From Gallionellales bacterium GWA2_60_18 (GTDB taxonomy: Bacteria; Pseudomonadota; Gammaproteobacteria; Burkholderiales; Gallionellaceae): a stretch of DNA of 64,000 nt. The stretch covers positions 144,079-208,078 of the forward strand of contig MGWS01000006.1 of assembly GCA_001801105.1 (NCBI GenBank), read 5' to 3'. The position numbers and the translations under genes are program-made. This document shows, piece after piece, positions 9,201 to 17,838 of this stretch (position 1 is the stretch's first letter; each line of letters begins with the position of its first letter). The notes below the pieces were generated by a model that saw only the letters and a list, made by a program, of their open reading frames with translations, had not been told where the DNA came from and searched no databases.

Positions 9201-9229
9201 AAAAAGCCGCAGTGAACTGCGGCTTTTTT
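9201..9229. terminator. Bidirectional terminator between rpoH and sspB
   Basis: AAAAAGCCGCAGT, two-base loop GA, ACTGCGGCTTTTT. The A and T tracts on both sides serve both strands; the right edge touches the sspB stop codon. Confidence 0.92.
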
Positions 9230-9626
9230 ATTTGACGATCTTCAGTTGCGGACGTTGCGGCTTGGGCCTGGACGCATCATCCGCACCGCTTGCATCCGGC
9301 GGCGGCTGGTGCGGCTCCCCACCCTGAAACACCAGCCCCTGCCCGTTCTCCTTGGCGAATATGCCGATGACCGCGACAACCGGAACCAGGAGATCGAATG
9401 GCGCACCGCCGAAACGTCCGCCGCAAGTGATGAACTCGTTGCCCAGCTCCAGGTCGCGCACCGCACCCGCACCGATATTCAGCACGATCTCGCCGTCTTT
9501 CACATAGGCCTGCGGCACCTCGGTCTGCTCATCGACCCGCACCGCAAGATACGGCGTCAACCCGCTATCCACGCACCATTCGTAGATCGCGCGGATCAGG
9601 TAGGGGCGCGTGGACAGGTCGCTCAT
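9228..9626 (-). CDS. sspB: ClpXP adaptor SspB
   Basis: Adaptor that binds ssrA-tagged peptides and delivers them to ClpXP. The 132-residue protein has an N-terminal substrate-binding domain (about residues 1-95, with NIGAGAVRDLELGNEF), a disordered Pro/Asp/Gly-rich linker, and the short C-terminal ClpX-binding tail ending PQLKIVK. It lies 12 bases after sspA on the same strand, the usual sspA-sspB operon. Confidence 0.94.
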   Translation of the reverse strand: MSDLSTRPYLIRAIYEWCVDSGLTPYLAVRVDEQTEVPQAYVKDGEIVLNIGAGAVRDLELGNEFITCGGRFGGAPFDLLVPVVAVIGIFAKENGQGLVFQGGEPHQPPPDASGADDASRPKPQRPQLKIVK

Positions 9627-9638
9627 GGGAGCTTCCCG

Positions 9639-10235
9639 TTACTTGCGCATCGCCCGCTCGGAAGGCGTCAACGCGTCAATGAATCCCTGGCGGGAGAACA
9701 GCCGTTCGGCATATTTCATCAGCGGTGCGGCATCCTTGCCCATCTGGATGCCGTAATGCTCGAGCCGCCACAGCAGCGGCGCGATCGCCACGTCCAGCAT
9801 GGAAAATTCGTCCGCCAGCAGGAATTTCTGCTTGGTCAGTATCTGCGCGAGCTGGGTCAGGTTGTCGCGGATCGCGGCGCGTGCCTTGTCCGCAGTCTTG
9901 CCACCCTGCTCGATCACGTCCACCGGCCGGTAAAGCTCCTGCTCGAAGCGGTGCAGGAACAGGCGTGCCCGTCCGCGCATGACGGGATCAGGCGGCATCA
10001 GCTGCGGATGCGGGAACCGTTCATCGATGTATTCATTGATGATATTGGCCTCATACAGGATCAGGTCGCGTTCCACCAGGACCGGCACGGTATTGTATGG
10101 ATTGATCACCGCGAGGTCTTCGCTGCGGTTCTGCATATCCACATCGATCACCTCGAAATCCATGCCCTTTTCGTACAACACGATCCGGCAACGGTGGGAA
10201 TAGGGGCACGTCGTGCCCGAGTAAAGTCGCATCAT
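9639..10235 (-). CDS. sspA: Stringent starvation protein A (GST-fold, RNA polymerase-associated)
   Basis: A 198-residue glutathione-S-transferase-like protein that binds RNA polymerase in stationary phase and stress rather than acting as an enzyme. The N-terminal thioredoxin fold contains CPYSHRCRI and NPYNTVPVLVERD; the C-terminal part is all-helical. Position after petABC and before sspB is the common betaproteobacterial order. A hairpin at 10275-10299 separates it from petC, so it may have its own promoter. Confidence 0.93.
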   Translation of the reverse strand: MMRLYSGTTCPYSHRCRIVLYEKGMDFEVIDVDMQNRSEDLAVINPYNTVPVLVERDLILYEANIINEYIDERFPHPQLMPPDPVMRGRARLFLHRFEQELYRPVDVIEQGGKTADKARAAIRDNLTQLAQILTKQKFLLADEFSMLDVAIAPLLWRLEHYGIQMGKDAAPLMKYAERLFSRQGFIDALTPSERAMRK

Positions 10236-10274
10236 AAGGAACCCGCAATCATAAAGTCAGCGAACAAAAACCAA

Positions 10275-10299
10275 ATGGCGGAGCCGACGGCTCCGCCAT
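10275..10299 (-). terminator. Hairpin terminator after the petABC operon
   Basis: Eleven-base arms ATGGCGGAGCC / GGCTCCGCCAT with loop GAC. Read on the minus strand it is followed by TTTGGTTTTTG, a U-rich tail, and it lies about 60 bases past the petC stop. It probably ends the bc1 transcript before sspA. Confidence 0.75.
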
Positions 10300-10359
10300 G
10301 ATGGCACTCAGCAGCTACTGGCAAGCTACCACAAATGAATTGTGGCTTTCAACTGCGTA

Positions 10360-11085
10360 TTAGTGAATGTCCTTCCAGAACTCTTTCTTCAGCAGATAAG
10401 TCAGGATCAGGAGCACGAACAGGAAACCCAGCACGATATAGCCAAGATCATAGCGCACCAGCTTGGCCGGCTCACTCATGAAGTCGAGATAATTGACCAG
10501 ATCAGCGACCGTCGCATCAAACTCTGCGGTACTCATGGAACCGGGAGTGGTCAGCTTCAGGGTCTTCACTTCATGTCCATCGCGATTCTCGACATGCAGC
10601 TCCTGATCGCCCTGCAAGCCGCCCAGCACGTTCGGCATGCCTACGGAGGGGAATACCAGATTGTTCACCCCGGTCGCGCTGTTGGCATCCACATAAAAAC
10701 CGCGCAGGTAGGTGTACAGCCAGTCCACGCCACGCACGCGCGCGATCACGCTCAGGTCGGGCGGAGCCACGCCATAGGCCGCTTTCGCGGTCTCGGCATC
10801 CATGGCCGCAGCCATGGTCGAGCCGACCTTGCTGCCTTCCGGCAACAGCGCCTTGATCTGATCCTCGGTCATACCGATATCCATCAGACGGTTGTAGCGC
10901 ATGAAGGAAGCGCTGTGGCAAGCCATACAGTTGGCGACAAAGAACTGCGCCCCGCGTTGCAGCGAAACCCTGTCCTTCAGGTCAACCGGTGCCGTATCCA
11001 GATGAACGCCGGCTCCGCTGGCGCTCGCCATCGCCGGTACCAGCATCAGTAGTACCAGCATCCCTAGTTTTTTGATTGCTTTCAT
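10360..11085 (-). CDS. petC: Ubiquinol-cytochrome c reductase cytochrome c1
   Basis: Heme c subunit of the bc1 complex, passing electrons from the Rieske protein to soluble cytochrome c. The 241-residue protein has a signal peptide, one heme motif CMACH (Cys53, Cys56, His57), and a C-terminal membrane anchor (DLGYIVLGFLFVLLILTYLL) ending in a short cytoplasmic tail. It is the last gene of petA-petB-petC. As the main quinol-to-cytochrome link it is the likely inner-membrane meeting point for the periplasmic cytochromes encoded downstream. Confidence 0.96.
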   Translation of the reverse strand: MKAIKKLGMLVLLMLVPAMASASGAGVHLDTAPVDLKDRVSLQRGAQFFVANCMACHSASFMRYNRLMDIGMTEDQIKALLPEGSKVGSTMAAAMDAETAKAAYGVAPPDLSVIARVRGVDWLYTYLRGFYVDANSATGVNNLVFPSVGMPNVLGGLQGDQELHVENRDGHEVKTLKLTTPGSMSTAEFDATVADLVNYLDFMSEPAKLVRYDLGYIVLGFLFVLLILTYLLKKEFWKDIH

Positions 11086-11107
11086 GTCAACGAACCTCTC
11101 TGAATTT

Positions 11108-12343
11108 TTAGTGGAACGTCACGCGTTCAGGCTCTGGCTTGCACTTGTCGATCTTGGTGTACCACGGCATCAGGATGAAGAATGCGAAGTACACGACCGA
11201 GAACACTTGAGCCAGCAGCGTGTAGGTGGGGGTCACAGGTTGCGTGCCCAACCAGCCAAGCACGATAAAGCTGATCACGAACAACGCCAAGGCCACCTTG
11301 AAGATCGGGCCACGATAGCGGATCGACTTGACCTTGCCGCGGTCCAGCCAGGGCAGGAATACGAGAGCCACCGCACCGACACCCATCGCCACCACGCCGG
11401 GGAACTGCGAGCCAAACAGTGGCGGCACTGCGCGCAGGAGGGAGTAATACGGCGTGAAGTACCACACCGGCGCGATATGCTCGGGTGTCTTCAACGGATT
11501 GGCCGGGATGAAGTTATTGGCTTCAATGAAGTAACCGCCCATGTCCGGCGCAAAGAACAGCACCGCGCAGAACACGATCAGGAAGCCGACCACACCCACC
11601 ATATCCTTGACGGAGTAGTAGGGGTGGAACGGGATGCCGTCCAGCGGATGGCCGTCGGGGCCTTTGTTCTTCTTGATCTCGATGCCGTCCGGGTTGTTGG
11701 AGCCGACCTTGTGCAGGGCAACGATATGCACGAACACGATACCCACCAGAACCAGCGGGACTGCGATCACATGCAGTGCGAAGAAGCGGTTCAGTGTGGC
11801 ATCAGAGATCACATAGTCACCACGGATCAGCACGGACAGATCGGGACCGATGAACGGCACGGCAGAGAACAGGTTGACGATCACCTGCGCGCCCCAGAAC
11901 GACATCTGGCCCCAAGGCAGCAAATATCCCATGAAGGCTTCGGCCATCAGCGCCAGATAAATCACCATACCGATGATCCACAGCAGTTCGCGCGGCTTCT
12001 TGTAGGAACCGTACATCATGCCGCGGAACATGTGCAGATAGACCACCACGAAGAACATCGAAGCGCCGGTGGAGTGAACGTAGCGCATCAGCCAGCCCCA
12101 CTGCACGTCGCGCATGATGTATTCGACGGAAGCGAAGGCGAATAGTGCGTCCGGCTTGTAGCTCATGGTCAGGAAAATGCCGCTGGCGATTTGAATCACC
12201 AGCACCAACAATGCCAACGAGCCGAAGAAATACCAGAAATTGAAGTTTTTCGGCGCGTAGTACTCGGAGAGATGCTCCTTCCAAGTGGGCGTCAGCGGGA
12301 AGCGGTCATCGACCCATCCGAGCAGGTTTTTCAATAGTTTCAT
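11108..12343 (-). CDS. petB: Ubiquinol-cytochrome c reductase cytochrome b
   Basis: Polytopic quinol-oxidising subunit, 411 residues, with eight expected membrane helices and the four heme b His ligands in the N-terminal four-helix bundle (MRYVHSTGASMFF and HVIAVPLVLVGIVFVH). The Qo-site motif is present as PVWY within the EHIAPVWYFTPYYS segment. The start overlaps the petA stop by one base as TAATG. Length is typical for a fused bacterial cytochrome b. Confidence 0.96.
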   Translation of the reverse strand: MKLLKNLLGWVDDRFPLTPTWKEHLSEYYAPKNFNFWYFFGSLALLVLVIQIASGIFLTMSYKPDALFAFASVEYIMRDVQWGWLMRYVHSTGASMFFVVVYLHMFRGMMYGSYKKPRELLWIIGMVIYLALMAEAFMGYLLPWGQMSFWGAQVIVNLFSAVPFIGPDLSVLIRGDYVISDATLNRFFALHVIAVPLVLVGIVFVHIVALHKVGSNNPDGIEIKKNKGPDGHPLDGIPFHPYYSVKDMVGVVGFLIVFCAVLFFAPDMGGYFIEANNFIPANPLKTPEHIAPVWYFTPYYSLLRAVPPLFGSQFPGVVAMGVGAVALVFLPWLDRGKVKSIRYRGPIFKVALALFVISFIVLGWLGTQPVTPTYTLLAQVFSVVYFAFFILMPWYTKIDKCKPEPERVTFH

Positions 12344-12939
12344 TATGCGGCTCCCTTTTGCTTGTCGTCACCGATCAACAACATGGTATCGCTGAGATAC
12401 TGGTGCGGAGGAATGATCAGATTGGTCGGCGCAGGCGAACCCTTGTAAACGCGTGCCGCCATATCGAAGCGCGAACCGTGGCACGGGCAGTACCAGCCGC
12501 CGCCCCAGTCAGCGCCGAGGTCGGCAGGCGCCACTTCCGGACGGAAAGTCGGCGAGCAGCCCAGATGGGTGCAAACGCCGATCGCCACGAAAAACTCCGG
12601 CTTGATCGAGCGAGCAGCATTGTTGCAGTATTCGGGCTGCTGCGGAACCGAAAGGGTCGGGTCGGTCAGATCGCCTTCATGCTTGGCCAGCAAATCGAGC
12701 ATTTCCGGGGTGCGGCGCACGATCCATACCGGCTTGCCCTGCCATTCGACGGTCTTCATCGTGCCGGGTTCGATAGTGCTGATATCCACCTCGATCGGTG
12801 CGCCGGCGGCCTTGGCGCGTTCGCTGGGCTGAAAACTCAGCACGAATGGTACTGCCGCACCTGCTGCTGCGACCCCACCGGCTGCCGAAGTGGCCACCAG
12901 AAGGAGTCGCCGCTTGCTGCGATCCACATTGTCAGTCAT
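12343..12939 (-). CDS. petA: Rieske iron-sulfur subunit of the bc1 complex
   Basis: The [2Fe-2S] subunit, 198 residues from the ATG at 12939, chosen because AAGGGAAGAG precedes it; an ATG 18 bases earlier has no such site. The N-terminus SKRRLLL followed by a hydrophobic stretch is a Tat-type signal anchor, consistent with export of the folded cluster protein. Cluster motifs CTHLGC and CPCHGS carry the two Cys and two His ligands and the disulfide Cys. First gene of petABC. Confidence 0.95.
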   Translation of the reverse strand: MTDNVDRSKRRLLLVATSAAGGVAAAGAAVPFVLSFQPSERAKAAGAPIEVDISTIEPGTMKTVEWQGKPVWIVRRTPEMLDLLAKHEGDLTDPTLSVPQQPEYCNNAARSIKPEFFVAIGVCTHLGCSPTFRPEVAPADLGADWGGGWYCPCHGSRFDMAARVYKGSPAPTNLIIPPHQYLSDTMLLIGDDKQKGAA

Positions 12940-13224
12940 GACATCTCTTCCCTTCATCTAAAAGAAAATAAAAACTATAACTCCCCTCCCGAAGCTGGCG
13001 TTCGGGACGATCAAAACCTTGGCTTGCACTGCCAATCTTGTTATGGATACCGGAAGGCAGAACAGAAGCGCAGCGCTGGAAATCAAGACCCGCTTGATGA
13101 GACGCAGACACACCGCGAACATCGTTCAAGCCCGCCATTTTACTTGGCAAAACAACCTGCCGCAAGCATGGCTATGGACGAGCAACAAATCTCATGATAA
13201 ACAGCCAGTTGCAATGGATTGGCG
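12940..13224. other. Intergenic region upstream of petABC
   Basis: This spacer between petA and the Nif3-like gene, both on the minus strand, must hold the pet promoter. Frames across it lack family similarity. No convincing -35/-10 pair or palindrome was found by eye. Confidence 0.5.
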
Positions 13225-13983
13225 CTAGACGGGATTGTCCTGGTCGAAGAAGCGATGCTCGAGGCCGAAACGCGCCGACAAATGCGCCCCAAGTGCCTGA
13301 ATACCGTAGCGCTCGGTGGCATGATGTCCCGCCGCGATGAATGCCACGCCGCTTTCCTGCACGAGGTGGAAATTCTGCTCGGAGATTTCGCCGGTAATGT
13401 AGGCATCTACGCCTTGCGCGATGGCGGCCTCAAAATAACCTTGCGCTGCACCGCTGCACCACGCGACTTTCTGCACGATCCGGCTTGCGTCGCCGATCGC
13501 CAGGGGAGCGCGCTGCAGCGCCTGCGCGACCCGCAAGGCAAATTGCTCAAGCGTCCGGGGTTGCTCAAGCAAGCCGACGCACGCGATGTCCTGCTCGCCG
13601 AACCGGCCCGACTCCACCAGCCCGAGCAATTTGCCGAGTTGCGCGTTGTTGCCCAGTTCGGGATGGGCGTCGAGCGGCAGGTGATAGGCCAGCAGACTCA
13701 CATCGCTCTCCAGCAGGCGGGCGATGCGCCGTTTTTTGATGCCCGTGATGGTCGCATCTTCATTGCGCCAGAAATAGCCGTGGTGCACCAGAATGGCATC
13801 CGCCCCCCAGGCGACAGCCTCGTCCAGCACCTGCTGCGAAGCCGTGACGGCAGTGGCGATACGCCGCACCTCGGCGCGACCTTCCACCTGCAAGCCGTTC
13901 GGGCTGTAATCCCTGAACAGCCCGGTTTGCAGCAGGCTTGCGTTATAATCGCATAACTCATTGAGCAACACGGCTTTCTCCAT
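13225..13983 (-). CDS. Nif3-like dinuclear metal-centre protein (YbgI family)
   Basis: A 252-residue protein of the Nif3/YbgI family, which forms toroidal hexamers with a two-metal site; in some bacteria it has been linked to GTP cyclohydrolase I-type chemistry, but its main role is unsettled. Family motifs visible are VHHGYFWRNE, YHLPLDAHPELGNN, YITGEISEQNFH and AAGHHATERYG, which hold the metal-binding His, Asp and Glu. It is divergent from the DegS-like protease gene with only 28 bases between start codons. Confidence 0.9.
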   Translation of the reverse strand: MEKAVLLNELCDYNASLLQTGLFRDYSPNGLQVEGRAEVRRIATAVTASQQVLDEAVAWGADAILVHHGYFWRNEDATITGIKKRRIARLLESDVSLLAYHLPLDAHPELGNNAQLGKLLGLVESGRFGEQDIACVGLLEQPRTLEQFALRVAQALQRAPLAIGDASRIVQKVAWCSGAAQGYFEAAIAQGVDAYITGEISEQNFHLVQESGVAFIAAGHHATERYGIQALGAHLSARFGLEHRFFDQDNPV

Positions 13984-14011
13984 ATCCCGAAGCAGACCAA
14001 TTTATCATACC

Positions 14012-15166
14012 ATGCGCAAACACTGGCTCCTGTTCACCCAGACCGTCACCATCGCGCTCGCGCTGTTGTTCGTCGTCCATACCCTCAAGCCGGAGCTGTT
14101 GCCGAATGCTGCGCGCAGCGGTGTCATTACACTGTATGAAAGCGTGCCGGGCACCACGGAAGACAAGCCGCCGGTAACGGGGCTGAGCGGCGCGGCGCAA
14201 AAAGCCATGCCCGCCGTGGTGAACATCTTCACCAGCACCGTCGTCAACGCCCCATCCAACCCGCTGCTGGACGATCCGTATTTCCGCTTCTTCTTCGGCG
14301 ATCCGGAGGATAGCGAACCACAGGACAACTCCAGCCTGGGCTCGGGCGTCATCGTCAGTCACGACGGCTACATTCTGACCAACCATCACGTGGTGGAAGC
14401 CGCCGACCAGATCGAGGTCGCCTTGGCCGACGGGCGCAAAGCCAAGGCACACGTCATCGGTTCCGATCCGGAAACCGACCTAGCCGTCATCAAGATCGAA
14501 TTGCCGGGCAAACTGCCCGCCATCACCTTCGGCCACCCGGAACAGGCACGCGTCGGCGATCTGGTGCTCGCCATCGGCAACCCCTTCGGCGTGGGGCAGA
14601 CCGTCACCATGGGCATCATCAGCGCGCTCAAGCGCGATCATCTGGGGCTGAACACCTTCGAGAACTTCATCCAGACCGATGCCGCGATCAACCCCGGCAA
14701 TTCCGGCGGGGCGCTGGTCGATGCCAACGGCGACCTGATCGGCATCAACAGCGCGATCTATTCGCCGAACGGCGGCTCGCTCGGTATCGGTTTCGCCATT
14801 CCCACCAGCACCGCGAAAAAGACCATGGAGCAGATCATCCAGACCGGCTCGGTGACACGCGGCTGGATCGGCGCAGGCGTCCAGGAACTGACCCCGGAAC
14901 TGGCCGAATCTTTCGAACTGGGGGACACCGGAGGTGTGCTGATCACCGAGGTGATACGCAACAGCCCGTCGGAACAGGCCGGCATCAAACCCGGCGACAT
15001 CTTGGTTGCGATCGATAGCACCCCCATCCGTGACTGGACCGTCATGCTGGAAAGCATCGCCAATATGCCGCCCGGCAAGATTGCCACAGTCAGATTGATG
15101 CGCGACGGCAAGGAAATCAGTCTGCAGGTAACCATCGGCAAGCGGCCCAAACCCCGACAGCAATAG
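14012..15166 (+). CDS. DegS/AlgW-type periplasmic serine protease with one PDZ domain
   Basis: Membrane-anchored trypsin-like protease, 384 residues. One N-terminal helix (about residues 8-24) anchors it. The protease domain has the triad His126 (TNHHVV), Asp156 (ETDLAVI) and Ser231 (PGNSGGAL). A single PDZ domain follows (about residues 270-375). One PDZ and an anchor are typical of DegS/AlgW, which cut anti-sigma factor RseA/MucA in envelope stress; DegP has two PDZ domains. The ATG at 14012 gives the signal-anchor N-terminus; an upstream in-frame start lies inside the divergent gene. Confidence 0.93.
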   Translation: MRKHWLLFTQTVTIALALLFVVHTLKPELLPNAARSGVITLYESVPGTTEDKPPVTGLSGAAQKAMPAVVNIFTSTVVNAPSNPLLDDPYFRFFFGDPEDSEPQDNSSLGSGVIVSHDGYILTNHHVVEAADQIEVALADGRKAKAHVIGSDPETDLAVIKIELPGKLPAITFGHPEQARVGDLVLAIGNPFGVGQTVTMGIISALKRDHLGLNTFENFIQTDAAINPGNSGGALVDANGDLIGINSAIYSPNGGSLGIGFAIPTSTAKKTMEQIIQTGSVTRGWIGAGVQELTPELAESFELGDTGGVLITEVIRNSPSEQAGIKPGDILVAIDSTPIRDWTVMLESIANMPPGKIATVRLMRDGKEISLQVTIGKRPKPRQQ

Positions 15167-15180
15167 GCGAAACGCCTATT
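15162..15180. terminator. Hairpin between convergent protease and tatC genes
   Basis: AATAGGCG, loop AAA, CGCCTATT. It covers both stop codons in the 9-base gap between the convergent genes. There is no long T tract, so its strength as a terminator is uncertain. Confidence 0.55.
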
Positions 15181-15913
15181 CCTGCACCTGCGCCCTGGTC
15201 TTGCCCTTGCCCGTCATGACCGCCACGATGATCCCCGCCTCATAGAGCAACCACAGCGGTATGGCCATCATGAATTGCGATACCACATCCGGCGGCGTGA
15301 AGATCGCGCCCACCACGAACGCCCCGACGATGATGTAGGGACGTGCTTCGCGTAATTTTTCGACCGTCACCATCCCCATCCATACCAGCAGCACCACAGC
15401 CACCGGCGTCTGGAAGGCGATACCAAAGGCAATGAACATGCCGATGGCGAAACTGAGGTACTCGTTGATGTCGGTCATCACCGCCACGCCCTCCGGCGCG
15501 GTGCCCGTAATGAAGCCGAACACCATTGGAAAGACCGCGAAATAGACGAATGCCATGCCGATGAAGAACAGCGAGGTGCTGGCAAAGATGAGCGGAACGA
15601 CCATGCGTTTCTCGTGCGCATACAGCCCGGGCGCGATGAAGCGCCACATCTGCCAAAGGATGTAGGGCAAGGTGATCAGGAAGGCGGCCATCATTGCCAC
15701 CTTGAGCGGCACGAAAAATGGAGTGGTGACGCCGGTGGCGATCATCTGCCCGCCCTTGGGCAACTTGGCCAGCAGCGGCTGTGCCAGCAGGGTATAGAGG
15801 TCGCTCGCCCAGGGAAACAGGCAAATGAACGTCACCAGCAGGACGATCGCCATCTGCACCAAACGGTTGCGCAATTCCAGCAAATGCGTGATCAGGGTTT
15901 CCGTCGTATTCAT
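15176..15913 (-). CDS. tatC: Sec-independent protein translocase TatC
   Basis: Six-helix inner-membrane receptor of the twin-arginine pathway, 245 residues, recognising RR signals such as that of the Rieske protein. Conserved points: N-terminal THLLELRNRL, the periplasmic loop before EKRMVVPL, and FTPPDVVSQ near the fifth helix. The ATG at 15913 follows AGGGGAAA. In related genomes tatA and tatB usually lie between hinT and tatC; here only 19 bases separate them, so both are absent from this locus. Confidence 0.95.
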   Translation of the reverse strand: MNTTETLITHLLELRNRLVQMAIVLLVTFICLFPWASDLYTLLAQPLLAKLPKGGQMIATGVTTPFFVPLKVAMMAAFLITLPYILWQMWRFIAPGLYAHEKRMVVPLIFASTSLFFIGMAFVYFAVFPMVFGFITGTAPEGVAVMTDINEYLSFAIGMFIAFGIAFQTPVAVVLLVWMGMVTVEKLREARPYIIVGAFVVGAIFTPPDVVSQFMMAIPLWLLYEAGIIVAVMTGKGKTRAQVQE

Positions 15914-15932
15914 TAAAGGTTTCCCCTGAAAG

Positions 15933-16283
15933 TCAGTTTCGCCGCACCATGGGCGGAATATTGCCGCCGCCGATGACATGGATATGCAAATGGAACACTT
16001 CCTGCCCGCCGCCCTTACCGGTATTAATCACGGTACGGAAGCCGTTTTCCAGTCCCTGCTCGCGCGCCAGTTTCGGCGCCAGCAACAGCATCCTGCCCAG
16101 CAGGGACGCATGCCCGGCATCAGCTTCCATCAGTGAAGCCAGATGCAGTTTTGGCACCAGCATGAAATGCACTGGCGCGACCGGATTGATGTCATGAAAA
16201 GCGATCACCTCATCGTCCTCATACACCTTGCGGCATGGTATCTCGCCGCGTGCGATCCTGCAGAAGATACAGCTCTCGCTCAT
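15933..16283 (-). CDS. hinT: HIT-family purine nucleoside phosphoramidase (HinT-like)
   Basis: A 116-residue HIT-domain protein that hydrolyses nucleoside phosphoramidates. It has the N-terminal [12 protein letters not shown] and the histidine triad [10 protein letters not shown]. The start at 16283 overlaps the hisE stop by 4 bases, and this gives the family N-terminus; a longer open frame runs into hisE. It sits at the end of the his operon before tatC, a frequent betaproteobacterial arrangement. Confidence 0.93.
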   Translation of the reverse strand: MSESCIFCRIARGEIPCRKVYEDDEVIAFHDINPVAPVHFMLVPKLHLASLMEADAGHASLLGRMLLLAPKLAREQGLENGFRTVINTGKGGGQEVFHLHIHVIGGGNIPPMVRRN

Positions 16284-16597
16284 TTCCGGCTCGCCTTCTC
16301 TTCGATGCCCGACAATCCTTCGCGCCGTGCCAACTCGTTCAATACATCCTCCGCGCGCAATCCCTTGTGCGCCAGCAACACCATGCAATGGAACCACAGG
16401 TCCGCGGTCTCGTACACCAGATGGGATTTATCACCCTCCTTGCTCGCCAGGATGACCTCGGTCGCTTCCTCGCCGATCTTTTTCAAGATGGCATCTTCGC
16501 CCTTGCCGAACAGCTTGGCGACATAAGAACTTTCCGGCGACGCCTGTTTGCGCGCCTCCAGCATCCCGGTCAGTCGTTGCAGAATATCATCGCTCAT
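16280..16597 (-). CDS. hisE: Phosphoribosyl-ATP pyrophosphohydrolase
   Basis: Second step of histidine synthesis, hydrolysing phosphoribosyl-ATP to phosphoribosyl-AMP. The 105-residue all-helical MazG-like protein contains [16 protein letters not shown] and [10 protein letters not shown], which carry the metal-binding acidic residues. The start lies 11 bases inside hisI and the stop overlaps hinT. HisE and HisI are separate proteins here, not fused as in enterobacteria. Confidence 0.95.
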   Translation of the reverse strand: MSDDILQRLTGMLEARKQASPESSYVAKLFGKGEDAILKKIGEEATEVILASKEGDKSHLVYETADLWFHCMVLLAHKGLRAEDVLNELARREGLSGIEEKASRK

Positions 16598-16985
16598 TTT
16601 TGTATATCTCCTCCGGAGATTTCAGCACGGCGTCCACCTCCACCCACATGCCGTTTTCCAGCCGACTGTAAAAGCAGCTCTCGCGACCGGTATGACATGC
16701 GATACCGCCCTGCTGCTCGACCAGCAACAGGATGACATCGCCGTCGCAATCGAGCCGGATCTCCTTGACCCGCTGGATATGTCCGGACTCCTCGCCCTTA
16801 TGCCACAGCTTCCGGCGCGAACGCGACCAGTACACCGCCTCGTTCTTCTGCCAGGTCAGCTTCAGCGCCTCGCGGTTCATCCAGGCCATCATCAGCACCC
16901 GCCCGGTCACAGCATCCTGCGCGATGGCAGGAACCAGACCGTCTTCCGACCAGTTCACCTTGTTCAGCCAGATATCGTTGCTCAT
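16587..16985 (-). CDS. hisI: Phosphoribosyl-AMP cyclohydrolase
   Basis: Third step of histidine synthesis, opening the adenine ring. The 132-residue protein has the metal-binding [11 protein letters not shown] and [10 protein letters not shown] segments with conserved Cys residues and [19 protein letters not shown] strong ribosome site GGAGGTG precedes the ATG, but that site can pair with a complementary stretch about 35 bases upstream. A 94-base spacer separates it from hisF, the largest gap within the his genes from hisB to hisE. Confidence 0.95.
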   Translation of the reverse strand: MSNDIWLNKVNWSEDGLVPAIAQDAVTGRVLMMAWMNREALKLTWQKNEAVYWSRSRRKLWHKGEESGHIQRVKEIRLDCDGDVILLLVEQQGGIACHTGRESCFYSRLENGMWVEVDAVLKSPEEIYKNER

Positions 16986-17094
16986 AACCGCACCTCCAAC
17001 ACGTTACTGGCGCAGCCAGCCGTTTGCGGGAGGAGGTGCGATGCGGTTATTCCCGCACCCGTCACATTCGCGCACCGTGTCATAACCGCACCTC
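16982..17094 (-). promoter_or_regulatory. Possible alternative RNA pairing controlling hisI translation
   Basis: On the transcript three related stretches occur in order: B (17094-17080), the hisF end GAGGTGCGGTTATGA; C (17050-17032), ATAACCG-CATCG-CACCTCC; and A (16997-16983), GGAGGTGCGGTTATG, the hisI ribosome site and start codon. C is complementary to both A (14 pairs with one 5-base bulge) and B (13 pairs). C-A pairing would hide the hisI start; C-B pairing would free it. Ribosomes reaching the hisF stop would cover B. The repeats are seen; regulation is inferred. Confidence 0.45.
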
Positions 17095-17838
17095 GATACC
17101 CTGTTGCGCCATGAACTGCTTGGCCTGTTGCACGGTGTATTCGCCAAAATGGAAGATGCTAGCAGCCAGCACCGCATCCGCGCCGCCGATCTTCACGCCG
17201 TCGGCGAGATGCTGCAGGTTGCCGACACCGCCGCTGGCGATCACCGGCACCTCCAGCGCATCGGTCACGGCGCGCGTGAGCTGAAGGTCGAAACCGTTCT
17301 TCTGTCCATCCCTGTCCATGCTGGTCAGCAGTATCTCGCCCGCACCCAGACTCTGCATCTTCTTCGCCCATTCCACCGCATCCAGGCCGGTAGCCTTGCG
17401 CCCGCCGTGAGTGAATACTTCCCACTTGTCCATACCGACCTGTTTGGCGTCGATCGCCACCACGATGCACTGCGAACCGTAGCGCCCCGCCGCATCCGCG
17501 ACCAGTTGCGGGTTCAGCACGGCGGAGGTGTTAATGCTGATCTTGTCGGCACCGGCATTGAGCAGGTTGCGCACGTCCTGCACCTCGCGCACGCCACCGC
17601 CGACGGTAAGCGGGATGAATACTTGCGACGCGACCTGCTCGATAATGCGAAAGATGATGCCGCGGTCGTCAGAACTGGCGGTGATATCAAGGAAAGTCAG
17701 TTCGTCCGCGCCCTGCTCGTCGTAACGGCGCGCGATCTCCACCGGATCACCGGCATCGCGCAGCTCGACGAAGCTGACGCCTTTGACCACGCGACCGGCA
17801 GTCACATCGAGACAGGGAATGATGCGTTTTGCCAGCAT
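17080..17838 (-). CDS. hisF: Imidazole glycerol phosphate synthase cyclase subunit HisF
   Basis: TIM-barrel subunit that uses ammonia from HisH to close the imidazole ring. The 252-residue protein begins [20 protein letters not shown]; the first catalytic Asp lies in CLDV and the second in LLTSMDRDG. Phosphate-binding loops VGGGVRE and ASGGVGN are present. The ATG overlaps the hisA stop by one base. Its last codons recur just before hisI, suggesting a short duplication. Confidence 0.96.
   Translation of the reverse strand: MLAKRIIPCLDVTAGRVVKGVSFVELRDAGDPVEIARRYDEQGADELTFLDITASSDDRGIIFRIIEQVASQVFIPLTVGGGVREVQDVRNLLNAGADKISINTSAVLNPQLVADAAGRYGSQCIVVAIDAKQVGMDKWEVFTHGGRKATGLDAVEWAKKMQSLGAGEILLTSMDRDGQKNGFDLQLTRAVTDALEVPVIASGGVGNLQHLADGVKIGGADAVLAASIFHFGEYTVQQAKQFMAQQGIEVRL

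Noticed and set aside
13944..13949. TATAAT as a promoter for the DegS-like gene
   Set aside because: No -35 box at 16-18 bases and no exact extended -10; it also lies inside the divergent Nif3-like coding region. Possible, but not supportable.
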